This document shows positions 27,126 to 37,283 of a stretch of 64,000 nucleotides of DNA, one piece after another. Under the pieces are notes generated by a model. It saw only the letters and a program-made list of their open reading frames with translations. It ran no database searches and was not told the origin of the DNA. The position numbers and the translations under genes are program-made. How positions within the stretch are numbered: position 1 is the first letter of the stretch; each line of letters opens with the position of its first letter. Source of the stretch: Flavisolibacter longurius (GTDB lineage Bacteria; Bacteroidota; Bacteroidia; Chitinophagales; Chitinophagaceae); the NCBI GenBank assembly GCA_013327885.1, contig JABUMY010000006.1, positions 248,001 to 312,000 on the forward strand, given 5' to 3'.

Positions 27126-28952
27126 ATGAAGAAATTCCTGTATGCTTCCATTCTTCTTTTTACCCTTGCGGCAAATGCCCAGGTAAAGCACGCCCTGATA
27201 CCCTTGCCGAAAACTGTAGAGGAGAAATCCGGCCATTTTACACTGGATAAAAACACAACCATACGGTACACCGACAAATCCCTGCAATCACTGGCAACGC
27301 TGTCCGTTGCGGGCATCCGCGATATAAGCGGACTGCAACTGCCTGCACAAAACAGCACAGGCGCTATAAAAAACAAAAAAGCTATCAACCTGCAGTTGGA
27401 TAATTCCATTACTCACGACGAAGGTTATGTGTTGGACGTAACCCCAGCTTCCATCACCATCAAAGCAAAAAAAGAAGCCGGGCTGTTTTACGGCGTGCAG
27501 ACGCTTTTGCAACTCATTCCTGTGGAAGGCGCTAAAAAGATTCCTGCGGTACACATTGAAGACGAACCCCGCTTTGCCTGGCGTGGCATGATGATGGATC
27601 CCTGCCGCCACATCTGGTCGGTAGACTTTATCAAAAAATTCATTGACCAACTGGCTTACCATAAGCTCAATAAATTTCACTGGCACCTTACCGAAGACCA
27701 GGGCTGGCGGATCGAGATCAAAAAATACCCACGCCTGCAAACAGTGGCTGCCTACCGCAACGGCACGCAGGTTGGCTACGACCGCAAAAAAACTGACAGC
27801 ATTCGTTATGGCGGTTATTATACGCAGGAACAGGTAAAAGAAGTGGTAGCCTATGCAGCAGCACGGTATATCGAGGTCATTCCGGAAATTGAAATGCCCG
27901 GTCATTCTGTAGCGGCAGTGACGGCCTACCCGCATCTGGCTTGTAACGAGATCAGTTTCGAAACCGGCAAGCCCCACGAAGTGCGGCAGGTTTGGGGGGT
28001 ATCGAAAGACATTTATTGCGCCGGCAACGATTCGGTATTTACCTTTTTGCAGGATGTACTTACCGAGGTGATGCCCTTGTTTCCCTCCAAGTTTTTGCAC
28101 ATTGGTGGTGATGAGGCGCCGCATCATGCCTGGGCCAAATGCGCCAAATGCCAAAAGCGCATGAAAGACGAAGGCCTGAAAAACGAAGCCGAGCTGCAAA
28201 GCTGGTTCTTGCGCCGTATGGAGAAGTTCATCAACGCAAGCGGCAAGCGTATCATTGGCTGGGAAGAGATCATGCAGGGAGGCCTTTCGCCAACGGCCAC
28301 TGTGCAGTCATGGCTGGGAACACAAAGTGGCATCAAAGCAGCAAAGCAAGGCAACGATATCATCATGTCGCCCTATTCCCACATGTATTTCGATGGCTAC
28401 CAGGCCGAATCCAAGATTGAACCGCAGGCTATCGGTTACTGGGTACCGTTAGATACGGCTTATGCTTTTGATCCGCGTCACCCGGACATGACCGATGAAG
28501 ATGCCAAACACCTGTTGGGTGTACAGGCCAACGTTTGGGCTGAATTTATCAAAGATGAACCTTACTTCCAGTACATGGTGTTTCCCCGCATAGATGCGCT
28601 GGCAGAAATTGCCTGGACGCCAAGGGAGAAAAAAGATTTTACCCAGTTTCAGCAGCGCCTGCAAACGCAACTCAAACGCTACGACCGCTGGGGTATTCAA
28701 TACCGCGTACCAACGCCTTTGCTTACTGCTTCGTATGCAGCCGACAGCGTAGCAACCGTAACCCTGCAGAACCGCAACGGCAGTGGCGTGATCAGGTACG
28801 AGACCGGTAATGAAAATGTTACCGAAAGCTCACCGGTTTATACAAAGCCCCTGGCGTTGCCAAGGGATAAGACCTTGCATTTTGCCAGCTTTCCGGCAAA
28901 CGGACGGAAAAGCTCAACCGATTATTTCCCGAAAAAAGGCCGGAAAAAATAA
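27126..28952 (+). CDS. GH20 beta-N-acetylhexosaminidase
   Basis: A 608-residue secreted enzyme: signal peptide (1-20), GH20b N-terminal domain (about 22-145), then the GH20 barrel with YHKLNKFHWHLTEDQGWRIE, PEIEMPGHS and the catalytic pair Asp329-Glu330 in HIGGDEAPHHAW. GWEEIMQGG and WAEFIKDE are also family typical. A C-terminal domain (about 530-608) follows. It removes terminal N-acetyl-glucosamine or -galactosamine by substrate-assisted catalysis. It lies 124 bases after the GH123 gene and ends with a strong terminator. Confidence 0.95.
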   Translation: MKKFLYASILLFTLAANAQVKHALIPLPKTVEEKSGHFTLDKNTTIRYTDKSLQSLATLSVAGIRDISGLQLPAQNSTGAIKNKKAINLQLDNSITHDEGYVLDVTPASITIKAKKEAGLFYGVQTLLQLIPVEGAKKIPAVHIEDEPRFAWRGMMMDPCRHIWSVDFIKKFIDQLAYHKLNKFHWHLTEDQGWRIEIKKYPRLQTVAAYRNGTQVGYDRKKTDSIRYGGYYTQEQVKEVVAYAAARYIEVIPEIEMPGHSVAAVTAYPHLACNEISFETGKPHEVRQVWGVSKDIYCAGNDSVFTFLQDVLTEVMPLFPSKFLHIGGDEAPHHAWAKCAKCQKRMKDEGLKNEAELQSWFLRRMEKFINASGKRIIGWEEIMQGGLSPTATVQSWLGTQSGIKAAKQGNDIIMSPYSHMYFDGYQAESKIEPQAIGYWVPLDTAYAFDPRHPDMTDEDAKHLLGVQANVWAEFIKDEPYFQYMVFPRIDALAEIAWTPREKKDFTQFQQRLQTQLKRYDRWGIQYRVPTPLLTASYAADSVATVTLQNRNGSGVIRYETGNENVTESSPVYTKPLALPRDKTLHFASFPANGRKSSTDYFPKKGRKK

Positions 28953-28987
28953 ACCCGAATCGTTTGTACATTTTAGCACAAGAAAAT

Positions 28988-29016
28988 AAGAAAGGCATCC
29001 CAGCGATGCCTTTCTT
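28988..29016 (+). terminator. Rho-independent terminator after the GH20 gene
   Basis: A perfect 12-base stem (AAGAAAGGCATC / GATGCCTTTCTT) with loop CCAGC, 36 bases after the GH20 stop codon. The T-tract is part of the right arm. Confidence 0.85.
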
Positions 29017-29071
29017 CATTCACATTCATTCTTATCTTCACGACATTACTTGTCAACTTTTATCAAACAAG

Positions 29072-29899
29072 ATGAACAAACGTTTTTTCCTTTGCTTCCT
29101 TTTTTTGCTTTCCCTGCTGGCTTCAAATGCGGCCACCGTTGATACAGTGGAAACCTACAGTGCGGCCATGAAAAAAAATATAAAAGCCGTTGTGGTTACA
29201 CCGGATGGGTACAACAAAACAACGGCCTTGCCGGTGGTTTACCTCTTACATGGCTACAGCGGCAATTATGCCGATTGGGTACAACGGGCAAAAGGTTTTG
29301 AAAAAGATGCGGACAGGTACCAGGTGATCATTGTTTGTCCCGATGGCGGTTTTGGAAGCTGGTACTGGGACAGCCCGGTTGACAGCAGTTTTCGCTATGA
29401 GACCTATGTGGCCAAAGAACTGGTGCAATGGGTGGATGCGAAATACAAAACCATCAAAGACCGGAAGGGCAGGGCTATCACCGGGTTGAGCATGGGCGGG
29501 CATGGCGCCTTGTATTTGGCCATTCGTCACCCTGAGGTATTTGGTGCAGCTGGCAGCATGAGCGGCGGTGTGGACATACGGCCTTTTCCCAACAACTGGG
29601 AGATGGCCAAACGCCTCGGCAGCTATGCATCACAGCCCGAGCACTGGGAGAGCCACACGGTGATCAACATGCTTCACCGTCTGACACCGAACAGCCTGGC
29701 CTTGTTGATTGATTGCGGTCGCGAAGATTTTTTTTATAACGTGAACAAAGCCTTGCACGAACAATTGAATTATCGCAACATTCCACATGATTTTATTTCG
29801 CGGCCCGGCGCCCATAACTGGGCGTACTGGGGCAACGCGGTAGGCTACCAGTTGCTGTTTTTTCATAAGTATTTTACCAGTGGCTTGTCCAAATCATAA
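29072..29899 (+). CDS. Secreted CE1/esterase-D-like alpha/beta hydrolase
   Basis: A 275-residue secreted esterase. The frame opens at 28964 through the terminator, so the start is ATG 29072, directly before the signal peptide (MNKRFFLCFLFLLSLL). The catalytic serine is Ser140 in GLSMGGHGALYLA; VVYLLHGYSGNYADW is the oxyanion region; LIDCGREDFF holds the acid and PGAHNWAYW the histidine. This is the putative-esterase (CE1-like) family, which includes feruloyl and acetyl-xylan esterases. It stands between glycosidase genes, so it may remove acyl groups from polysaccharide; specificity unknown. Confidence 0.88.
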   Translation: MNKRFFLCFLFLLSLLASNAATVDTVETYSAAMKKNIKAVVVTPDGYNKTTALPVVYLLHGYSGNYADWVQRAKGFEKDADRYQVIIVCPDGGFGSWYWDSPVDSSFRYETYVAKELVQWVDAKYKTIKDRKGRAITGLSMGGHGALYLAIRHPEVFGAAGSMSGGVDIRPFPNNWEMAKRLGSYASQPEHWESHTVINMLHRLTPNSLALLIDCGREDFFYNVNKALHEQLNYRNIPHDFISRPGAHNWAYWGNAVGYQLLFFHKYFTSGLSKS

Positions 29900-30260
29900 G
29901 CAGGCCATTTGAATGGAGAAGGAGATGTAAACTTTCGGCCTGGGTATCAACGATTGCCTTTCCTCTTATTGGCTGAATCAGTTCTTTTTTACCGAGCCTG
30001 TAACGGTAAAATTCATCGATCCGGCTACGCTGAATCATCACCATTCAATTGCTGTAACATTCGCGTTAAAAATAATATCGGTCATCGGACAATACTGTTG
30101 CCTTACAGGACAGTACAGTTGCCTGCGTTTGGTTTATTTTATTCGTACCAGAAAGAGCAATTGCTGTGACATTAGAAGCAATAGCTCATCAAGTATAAAC
30201 GTTTGCTCTTTGCATAAATTAATCTTTTGCAGATAGCGTACATTAAATTTTTTGAACGAT
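29900..30260. other. Intergenic region before the GH51 gene
   Basis: A 361-base gap. It has an inverted pair AAAGAGCAA (30152-30160) and TTGCTCTTT (30204-30212) and a -7-like TAATCTTTTG near 30221. A small ORF inside has no recognisable features. Probably the GH51 promoter region. Confidence 0.4.
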
Positions 30261-32294
30261 ATGCATTGCAGAACCATACACCTGAACAGAAATCAAAAAC
30301 GTTGGAAAATTTTTGTTTTGGCAACAGCCCTAACCGGTTTATTGCTGCCTGTAGCAAAGGCCCAAAAAGTGGAGCCATTGGTAGTTAACGCTGCGCAAAT
30401 TAAGGCCCGCGTATCACCCACGATGTGGGGATTGTTTTTTGAAGACATCAACATGGGTGCCGATGGCGGCATTTATGCAGAACTGGTGAAAAACCGGTCC
30501 TTTGAATTTTCAAAACCCATGATGGGCTGGAAGGTACTGGGCAAGCCAAAAACGGAAGGTGATTTTCTTGTCCTGAACCGACAGCAGGCCGCAACGGCCA
30601 ACCCGCGGTTTTTACGGGTAACGCTGCACAACAATGCCAAAGGAACACTGGGCCTTGCCAATGAAGGCTTCCGTGGCATGGGCATCAAACAAGGCGTGGG
30701 TTATGATTTTTCTGTGCTGTACCGGCAGCCGGCACCAGGTATAAAGCTACACATTGAACTGGTGGATGAAAGCGGAAAGAACATTGGCGGCACAACCGTA
30801 ATCACCAAGGCAGGAAACGACTGGAAAAAAGCAACGGGCAGTTTTCAAGCAACGGCAACGGCACAAAAAGCAAAACTAAACATCTGGCTCGAAGGCAATG
30901 GCAGCATCGACATGGACATGGTTTCACTTTTTCCGCAGGATACCTGGAAAGGGCGGCCTGGTGGCATGCGTGCTGATATGATACAGCTGCTGGCCGATAT
31001 GAAACCCGGTTTCCTGCGGTTTCCGGGGGGCTGCATCGTCGAAGGGTTTGACCTGTCGCAGCGATACCGCTGGAAGAACACCATCGGCCCGATCGAAGAA
31101 AGACAACTGGTGATCAACCGGTGGAATTTTGAGTTTGCGCACCGTCCAGCGCCTGATTATTTTCAAACGTTCGGCTTGGGCTTTTTTGAATATTTCCAAC
31201 TGGCCGAGGACATCGGCGCCGAGCCGCTGCCGATCCTGAATGCCGGCATGGCCTGCCAGTTCAACACCGCCGAACTGGTGCCGCTGGAAGACCTGGACCC
31301 TTACGTGCAAGATGCGCTTGACCTGGTTGAATTTGCCAACGGCGACAGCACCACCAGGTGGGGACGTGAACGGGTAAAAATGGGCCATCCCGACCCGTTC
31401 AATTTAAAATACCTGGGCGTAGGCAACGAGAACTGGGGCCCGCAATACATTGAACGGCTAAAGATCTTTACCAAAGCCATCAAGGAAAAATACCCGGATA
31501 TAAAATTGGTTACAAGCACCGGCACCGACCCGGCCTTTGCGCCTTTTTCGGATAACGGCTTTGCCTACCTTGACAGTTCGCTGCGTAAAATGAAGGTGGA
31601 TATTATTGATGAACATTTTTACCGCAAGCCGGAATGGTTTTTCCAAAGTGCCAGCCGCTATGATACTTATGACCGCAACGGCCCGAAAATTTTTGCCGGC
31701 GAATATGCAGCGCATAGTCCAAGGCCTGCCACGGAACGCAACCGCAATACCTGGCATTCTGCGCTTGCCGAATCGGCATTTATGACCGGCATGGAACGCA
31801 ACGCCGATGTGGTAACGATGGCATCGTATGCGCCGCTGTTTGCCCATGTGGATGGCTGGCAGTGGACACCGGATATGGTTTGGATTGATAACCTGAAAAC
31901 CTACAGTACGCCCAATTACCATGTGCAGAAGCTTTTTTCGGTAAACAAGGGAACGGACGTAGTGCCCCTCTTACTTGAAGGCAAGCCCCTTACCGGCCAG
32001 GATAGCCTGTATGCATCGGCAACAATTGACAAAGAGAGCAATGAACTCATCCTGAAACTCGTGAATGCTTCCAACAAGCCTTTGAAAAAAGACATCGCTG
32101 TCAACGGTGTAAAAAAGCTGGGTAGTTCTGCTATTGTCACCGTATTGAAAGGAGATGACCTCGATGTTGTCAATACCCTCACCGAACCGGATAGGGTAGC
32201 ACCAAAGGAAAGCAAGCTGCGTGTGAGCGGTAAAAAACTTTCGGTTCCATTGGCGCCGTATTCATTTACGGTGCTACGGGTAAAGATTTCGTAA
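30261..32294 (+). CDS. GH51 alpha-L-arabinofuranosidase
   Basis: A 677-residue secreted enzyme. ATG 30261 follows an upstream TTG of the same frame; a signal peptide ends near VAKAQ (about residue 35). The start MWGLFFEDINMGADGGIYAELV is the GH51 barrel opening, a CBM4-9-like insertion lies at about 95-220, and the barrel resumes with FLRFPGGCIVEG. The acid/base is Glu390 in GVGNENWGPQY and the nucleophile Glu481 in FAGEYAAHSP. It removes arabinofuranosyl side chains from arabinan or arabinoxylan. It precedes a rhamnosidase gene, which suggests pectin-type substrates. Confidence 0.93.
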   Translation: MHCRTIHLNRNQKRWKIFVLATALTGLLLPVAKAQKVEPLVVNAAQIKARVSPTMWGLFFEDINMGADGGIYAELVKNRSFEFSKPMMGWKVLGKPKTEGDFLVLNRQQAATANPRFLRVTLHNNAKGTLGLANEGFRGMGIKQGVGYDFSVLYRQPAPGIKLHIELVDESGKNIGGTTVITKAGNDWKKATGSFQATATAQKAKLNIWLEGNGSIDMDMVSLFPQDTWKGRPGGMRADMIQLLADMKPGFLRFPGGCIVEGFDLSQRYRWKNTIGPIEERQLVINRWNFEFAHRPAPDYFQTFGLGFFEYFQLAEDIGAEPLPILNAGMACQFNTAELVPLEDLDPYVQDALDLVEFANGDSTTRWGRERVKMGHPDPFNLKYLGVGNENWGPQYIERLKIFTKAIKEKYPDIKLVTSTGTDPAFAPFSDNGFAYLDSSLRKMKVDIIDEHFYRKPEWFFQSASRYDTYDRNGPKIFAGEYAAHSPRPATERNRNTWHSALAESAFMTGMERNADVVTMASYAPLFAHVDGWQWTPDMVWIDNLKTYSTPNYHVQKLFSVNKGTDVVPLLLEGKPLTGQDSLYASATIDKESNELILKLVNASNKPLKKDIAVNGVKKLGSSAIVTVLKGDDLDVVNTLTEPDRVAPKESKLRVSGKKLSVPLAPYSFTVLRVKIS

Positions 32295-32489
32295 CAAAAA
32301 ATTTAAATACTTCTTTCGAATGTATTTCATTGTATTGAACGTTGATTACCTGTAAAAATCACATTGACTTGAAACTATCTTTCACTTGAATGAAACAGTG
32401 AACAAATAAACAGGAAATTAAAACTGCTTTTCTTTAAAATTTGGACCGCTTAGCATTTTTTACAAACCATTCTTACGCAAGTCCCAGCC

Positions 32490-35165
32490 ATGCATACACG
32501 TAAATTTATATTGGCCGCTTTTTTATTGACCATTGCTACAGAGAAGACAAACGCTCAATGCGTTCCTGTGAACCTGAAGTGCGAATACCTTGTTAACCCG
32601 ATTGGCCTGGATGTGGCCGAACCGCGTCTTACCTGGAACTGGGAAAATTGCGAAAGCAAGGGCAGTAGGCAAACAGCCTATCGCATCATTATAGGATCCG
32701 ACTCTGTCCAGGTAGCCAAAGGCAACGGTAGTAGCTGGACTTCAGGTAAAATCGCCTCCGGTAAAATGCTGGCAACCGCAGGCAGCGGGACATTGAAACC
32801 CTTCACCAAATATTTCTGGACCGTACAAACCTGGGATGGAAACGGCCGTGCCTCGCGGCTGGCACCGGTAGCCCATTTTGAAACCGGTATGATGGATAAA
32901 CGTTCCTGGTCGGGTAGCTGGATTACAGACGGCATGGATGTGACGAAAAAGCCGGCGCCTTACTTCCGCAAGGAATTTGTGGCAACAAAAAAAATTAGGT
33001 CGGCACGTGCTTATGTAGCGGTAGGCGGTTTATACGAACTATTCTTTAATGGAAAGCGTGTTGGCAACGATCACCTCAACCCCATGTACACCCGCTTCGA
33101 CCGGCGGATACTTTATGTTACACACGATGTAACGCCTTACTTGAACGATGGCGGCAATGCCATTGGCGTGGTGCTGGGCAACGGGTGGTTCAATCACCAG
33201 TCAACCGCTGTTTGGCATTTTGACAAAGCACCCTGGCGTGCACGTCCCAAGTTTAGCATGGACCTGCGGATCACCTATGAAGACGGGACAACGGAAACCA
33301 TTTCCACCGGTGCAGGCTGGAAAACAGCTTCCGGTCCACTCATCTTCAACAGCATTTACACTGCCGAGCATTACGATGCAAGGCTGGAGCAGGAGGGTTG
33401 GAGCAAAGCGGGTTTTGCCGATTCGGCCTGGCGTAATATTGCTTTCACCGGTGCACCCGCACCACTCATTACAGCGCAGCAACTGCAACCCATTCGTGAT
33501 GGAAAAATTCTGAAGCCGGTTTCGGTAAAAAAGATCAATGCATCAACCTATGTCTATGACCTCGGGCAAAACATTTCCGGCGTCAGCGAGATGAAAGTAA
33601 GCGGCAAAGCGGGAACAACACTCCGCTTAGTGCACGCCGAAAGACTGACAAAAGAGGGCAGGGCCGACCAGTCGAACATCGACTACCACTACCGTCCAAC
33701 CGATAATACAGACCCTTTTCACACCGATATTTTTATTCTTTCGGGAAAGGGCGAGGAAACATTTCGTCCCCGCTTTAACTACAAAGGCTTCCAGTTTGTA
33801 GAAGTGCAAAGCAATGAACCGATCATACTGGGACAGGAAAACCTGACCGGTTATTTTATGCACAGTGCCGTGCCGCCAAAAGGCCGCATCAGCAGTTCCA
33901 GTCAGCTCCTGAACAAGATTTGGGAGGCCACTAACAATTCTTATCTATCAAATTTATTTGGCTACCCAACCGATTGCCCCCAGCGAGAAAAGAACGGCTG
34001 GACGGGTGATGCCCACATTGCCATTGAAACCGGCCTGTATAATTTTGACGGCATTACCGTGTACGAAAAATGGCTGGCCGATCACCGCGACGAACAGCAA
34101 CCCAACGGTGTGCTGCCTTCTATTATTCCGACCGGTGGCTGGGGTTATGATTGGGGCAATGGTCCGGATTGGACAAGCACCATTGCGCTGATTCCCTGGA
34201 ACATTTACCTGTTTTATGGCGATGTGCAACTGCTGGATAAAAGCTATGACGCCATCAAAAAATATGTCGATCACATTGACAGGCGAAGCCCTGCAGGCCT
34301 GACCGATTGGGGACTTGGTGATTGGATACCGGTGAAATCCATTGCCAACAAAGAACTTACTTCCTCCCTTTATTTTTACGTGGATGCGTTGATCCTTTCC
34401 AAAGCAGCCGGGCTGTTGCAAAAAACCGAAGACCATAAAAAATATTCGGCACTGGCAGAAAAGATCCGTTCGGCCATCAATGCAAAATTCCTTAACAGGG
34501 AAAAAGGCATTTACGCCAGCGGCCTGCAAACCGAACTGAGTGCGCCCTTGTACTGGGGCGTGGTTCCGGAAGAACTAAAAGCAAAGGTGACAGCCAATCT
34601 TTCTAAAAAAGTAGCGGCCGACGGCAGCATGGATGTGGGCTTGCTGGGAACCAAGACCATCTTAAATGCGCTGAGCGAAAACGGTTATGCCGACCAGGCC
34701 TATGGGCTTGCTGCAAGAGAAGACTATCCCTCCTGGGGCTATTGGATCAAAAATGGCGCAACCACATTGTTCGAGAACTGGAAGATAGAAGGCAGCAATG
34801 ATATTTCGATGAACCATATCATGTTTGGAGAGATCAGCGCCTGGTATTACAAAGCACTGGGCGGCATTTTTCCCGATGCGCAAAACCCCGGGTTTCAAAC
34901 AGTTTTGCTAAAGCCAAATTTTGTGGCCGGACTGGACTCATTTTCCGCGGAGCATGCAGGGCCCTATGGCAAGATCACATCGGCCTGGAAAAAGCGGGAC
35001 GGTAAAATTCAGTATTCAGCCATCATACCACCCAACAGCAAAGCCATCTTGACCATAAAAGCAAAAAAACTTACGGGCATTCCTGCCGGAAACATAAAAA
35101 GAGAGAGTGCCAACCTGGTGATTCAACTAACGCCAGGAACACACGAAGTGGTGATCGAACCTTAA
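32490..35165 (+). CDS. GH78 alpha-L-rhamnosidase
   Basis: An 891-residue secreted enzyme with a signal peptide (about 1-23) and the standard GH78 order: N-terminal beta domains (ENPIGLD-type opening at 30-160; AYVAVGGLYELFFNGKRVG carbohydrate-binding domain), the (alpha/alpha)6 barrel and a C-terminal beta domain. The catalytic-region motif TDCPQREKNGWTGDA (Asp495 to Ala508, with Glu500) is clear, as is NGWFNHQ. It releases rhamnose from rhamnogalacturonan or glycosides. It is about 195 bases after the GH51 gene on the same strand. Confidence 0.94.
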   Translation: MHTRKFILAAFLLTIATEKTNAQCVPVNLKCEYLVNPIGLDVAEPRLTWNWENCESKGSRQTAYRIIIGSDSVQVAKGNGSSWTSGKIASGKMLATAGSGTLKPFTKYFWTVQTWDGNGRASRLAPVAHFETGMMDKRSWSGSWITDGMDVTKKPAPYFRKEFVATKKIRSARAYVAVGGLYELFFNGKRVGNDHLNPMYTRFDRRILYVTHDVTPYLNDGGNAIGVVLGNGWFNHQSTAVWHFDKAPWRARPKFSMDLRITYEDGTTETISTGAGWKTASGPLIFNSIYTAEHYDARLEQEGWSKAGFADSAWRNIAFTGAPAPLITAQQLQPIRDGKILKPVSVKKINASTYVYDLGQNISGVSEMKVSGKAGTTLRLVHAERLTKEGRADQSNIDYHYRPTDNTDPFHTDIFILSGKGEETFRPRFNYKGFQFVEVQSNEPIILGQENLTGYFMHSAVPPKGRISSSSQLLNKIWEATNNSYLSNLFGYPTDCPQREKNGWTGDAHIAIETGLYNFDGITVYEKWLADHRDEQQPNGVLPSIIPTGGWGYDWGNGPDWTSTIALIPWNIYLFYGDVQLLDKSYDAIKKYVDHIDRRSPAGLTDWGLGDWIPVKSIANKELTSSLYFYVDALILSKAAGLLQKTEDHKKYSALAEKIRSAINAKFLNREKGIYASGLQTELSAPLYWGVVPEELKAKVTANLSKKVAADGSMDVGLLGTKTILNALSENGYADQAYGLAAREDYPSWGYWIKNGATTLFENWKIEGSNDISMNHIMFGEISAWYYKALGGIFPDAQNPGFQTVLLKPNFVAGLDSFSAEHAGPYGKITSAWKKRDGKIQYSAIIPPNSKAILTIKAKKLTGIPAGNIKRESANLVIQLTPGTHEVVIEP

Positions 35166-35320
35166 ATGCAAAGGGTAACGACAAAGTAAATGGTCGGATA
35201 AAAACGTTACCAATAAGATCGAACGTAAACATAATAACAAAGCATAGCCTGGAGCAGGTACCTGAAATAACTGAATTTAAGTGCCCCATTTCATGCATGC
35301 ATTGATACAGTTTTGTACAG

Positions 35321-35328
35321 TAAATTTG
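35321..35328 (+). promoter_or_regulatory. Candidate -7 element of metY
   Basis: TAAATTTG matches TAnnTTTG exactly, about 94 bases before the metY start. No SAM riboswitch fold or S-box motif was seen in the leader. Confidence 0.45.
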
Positions 35329-35379
35329 AGGGAACCAATTTTCTTTCCCGTTCAACCAAACTCAATTTCGATTCGATAG

Positions 35380-36729
<1,350 letters not shown>

Positions 36730-36922
36730 GGAGTGCTGAATAACCATTTTTTACTGTTGTGCAGTTACCGTCTTGTGCGTTTGCGCAGCGTTGATTGCAC
36801 AACATTTTTTTTACCCTTTATACCAGATAGACGATCGCTGCTATTTTCTGTCAAGGTCGATGGCTTTGTACAGATTAAATTTTATCTTTCAACTACCGAG
36901 TGCTTATCTTAAATCGAAAACC

Positions 36923-37225
36923 ATGGCAAGCAACGTAACACTTTCCGGCGCACTGAACGATCTGCGCAAAGAAGGTTATTCGGAAGACTTCAATCTCCGG
37001 CAAAATTGCCTCGAATGCCGCGATGGCCAGTTTAGAATTTTTGCAGATGAATTTAAGATCGATAAATTTTACCGGTTCGAGGGACAGAGCGATCCTTCTG
37101 ACCAGGCCATCCTTTACGCCATTTCATCGGACAAACACAATGTGAAAGGTGTGCTGGTGAATGCTTACGGCATCTACAGCGAACCAGTGACGGATGAAAT
37201 GTTGCAGAAGTTGGAAGTTCGATAG
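36923..37225 (+). CDS. Small conserved Bacteroidota protein (not a PRPP synthetase)
   Basis: A 100-residue soluble protein. The frame opens 50 codons upstream, but ATG 36923 fits the family start (SNVTLSGALNDLRKEGYSEDFNL). Conserved-looking features are LECRDGQ, DEFKIDKFYRFEG and DQAILYAISS. Homologues have, from memory, been labelled 'phosphoribosylpyrophosphate synthetase', but the PRPP-binding loop and the usual 300-residue length are absent, so that name should not be carried over. Function unknown. Confidence 0.75.
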   Translation: MASNVTLSGALNDLRKEGYSEDFNLRQNCLECRDGQFRIFADEFKIDKFYRFEGQSDPSDQAILYAISSDKHNVKGVLVNAYGIYSEPVTDEMLQKLEVR

Positions 37226-37283
37226 CTATTTTAGTATGAAAAACCAGGGCAAAGGAATGTGCCGATAACTGCTTAAAAAACCT

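Noticed and set aside
27288-28199. 303-residue minus-strand ORF inside the GH20 gene
   Set aside because: Complete antisense shadow of a gene with catalytic motifs; the translation shows no domain.
25265-35165. Classical polysaccharide utilisation locus
   Set aside because: No SusC or SusD homologue and no hybrid two-component or sigma/anti-sigma regulator in the cluster; the only TonB receptor in the window (41945) is a single-gene type next to cysteine-rich proteins.
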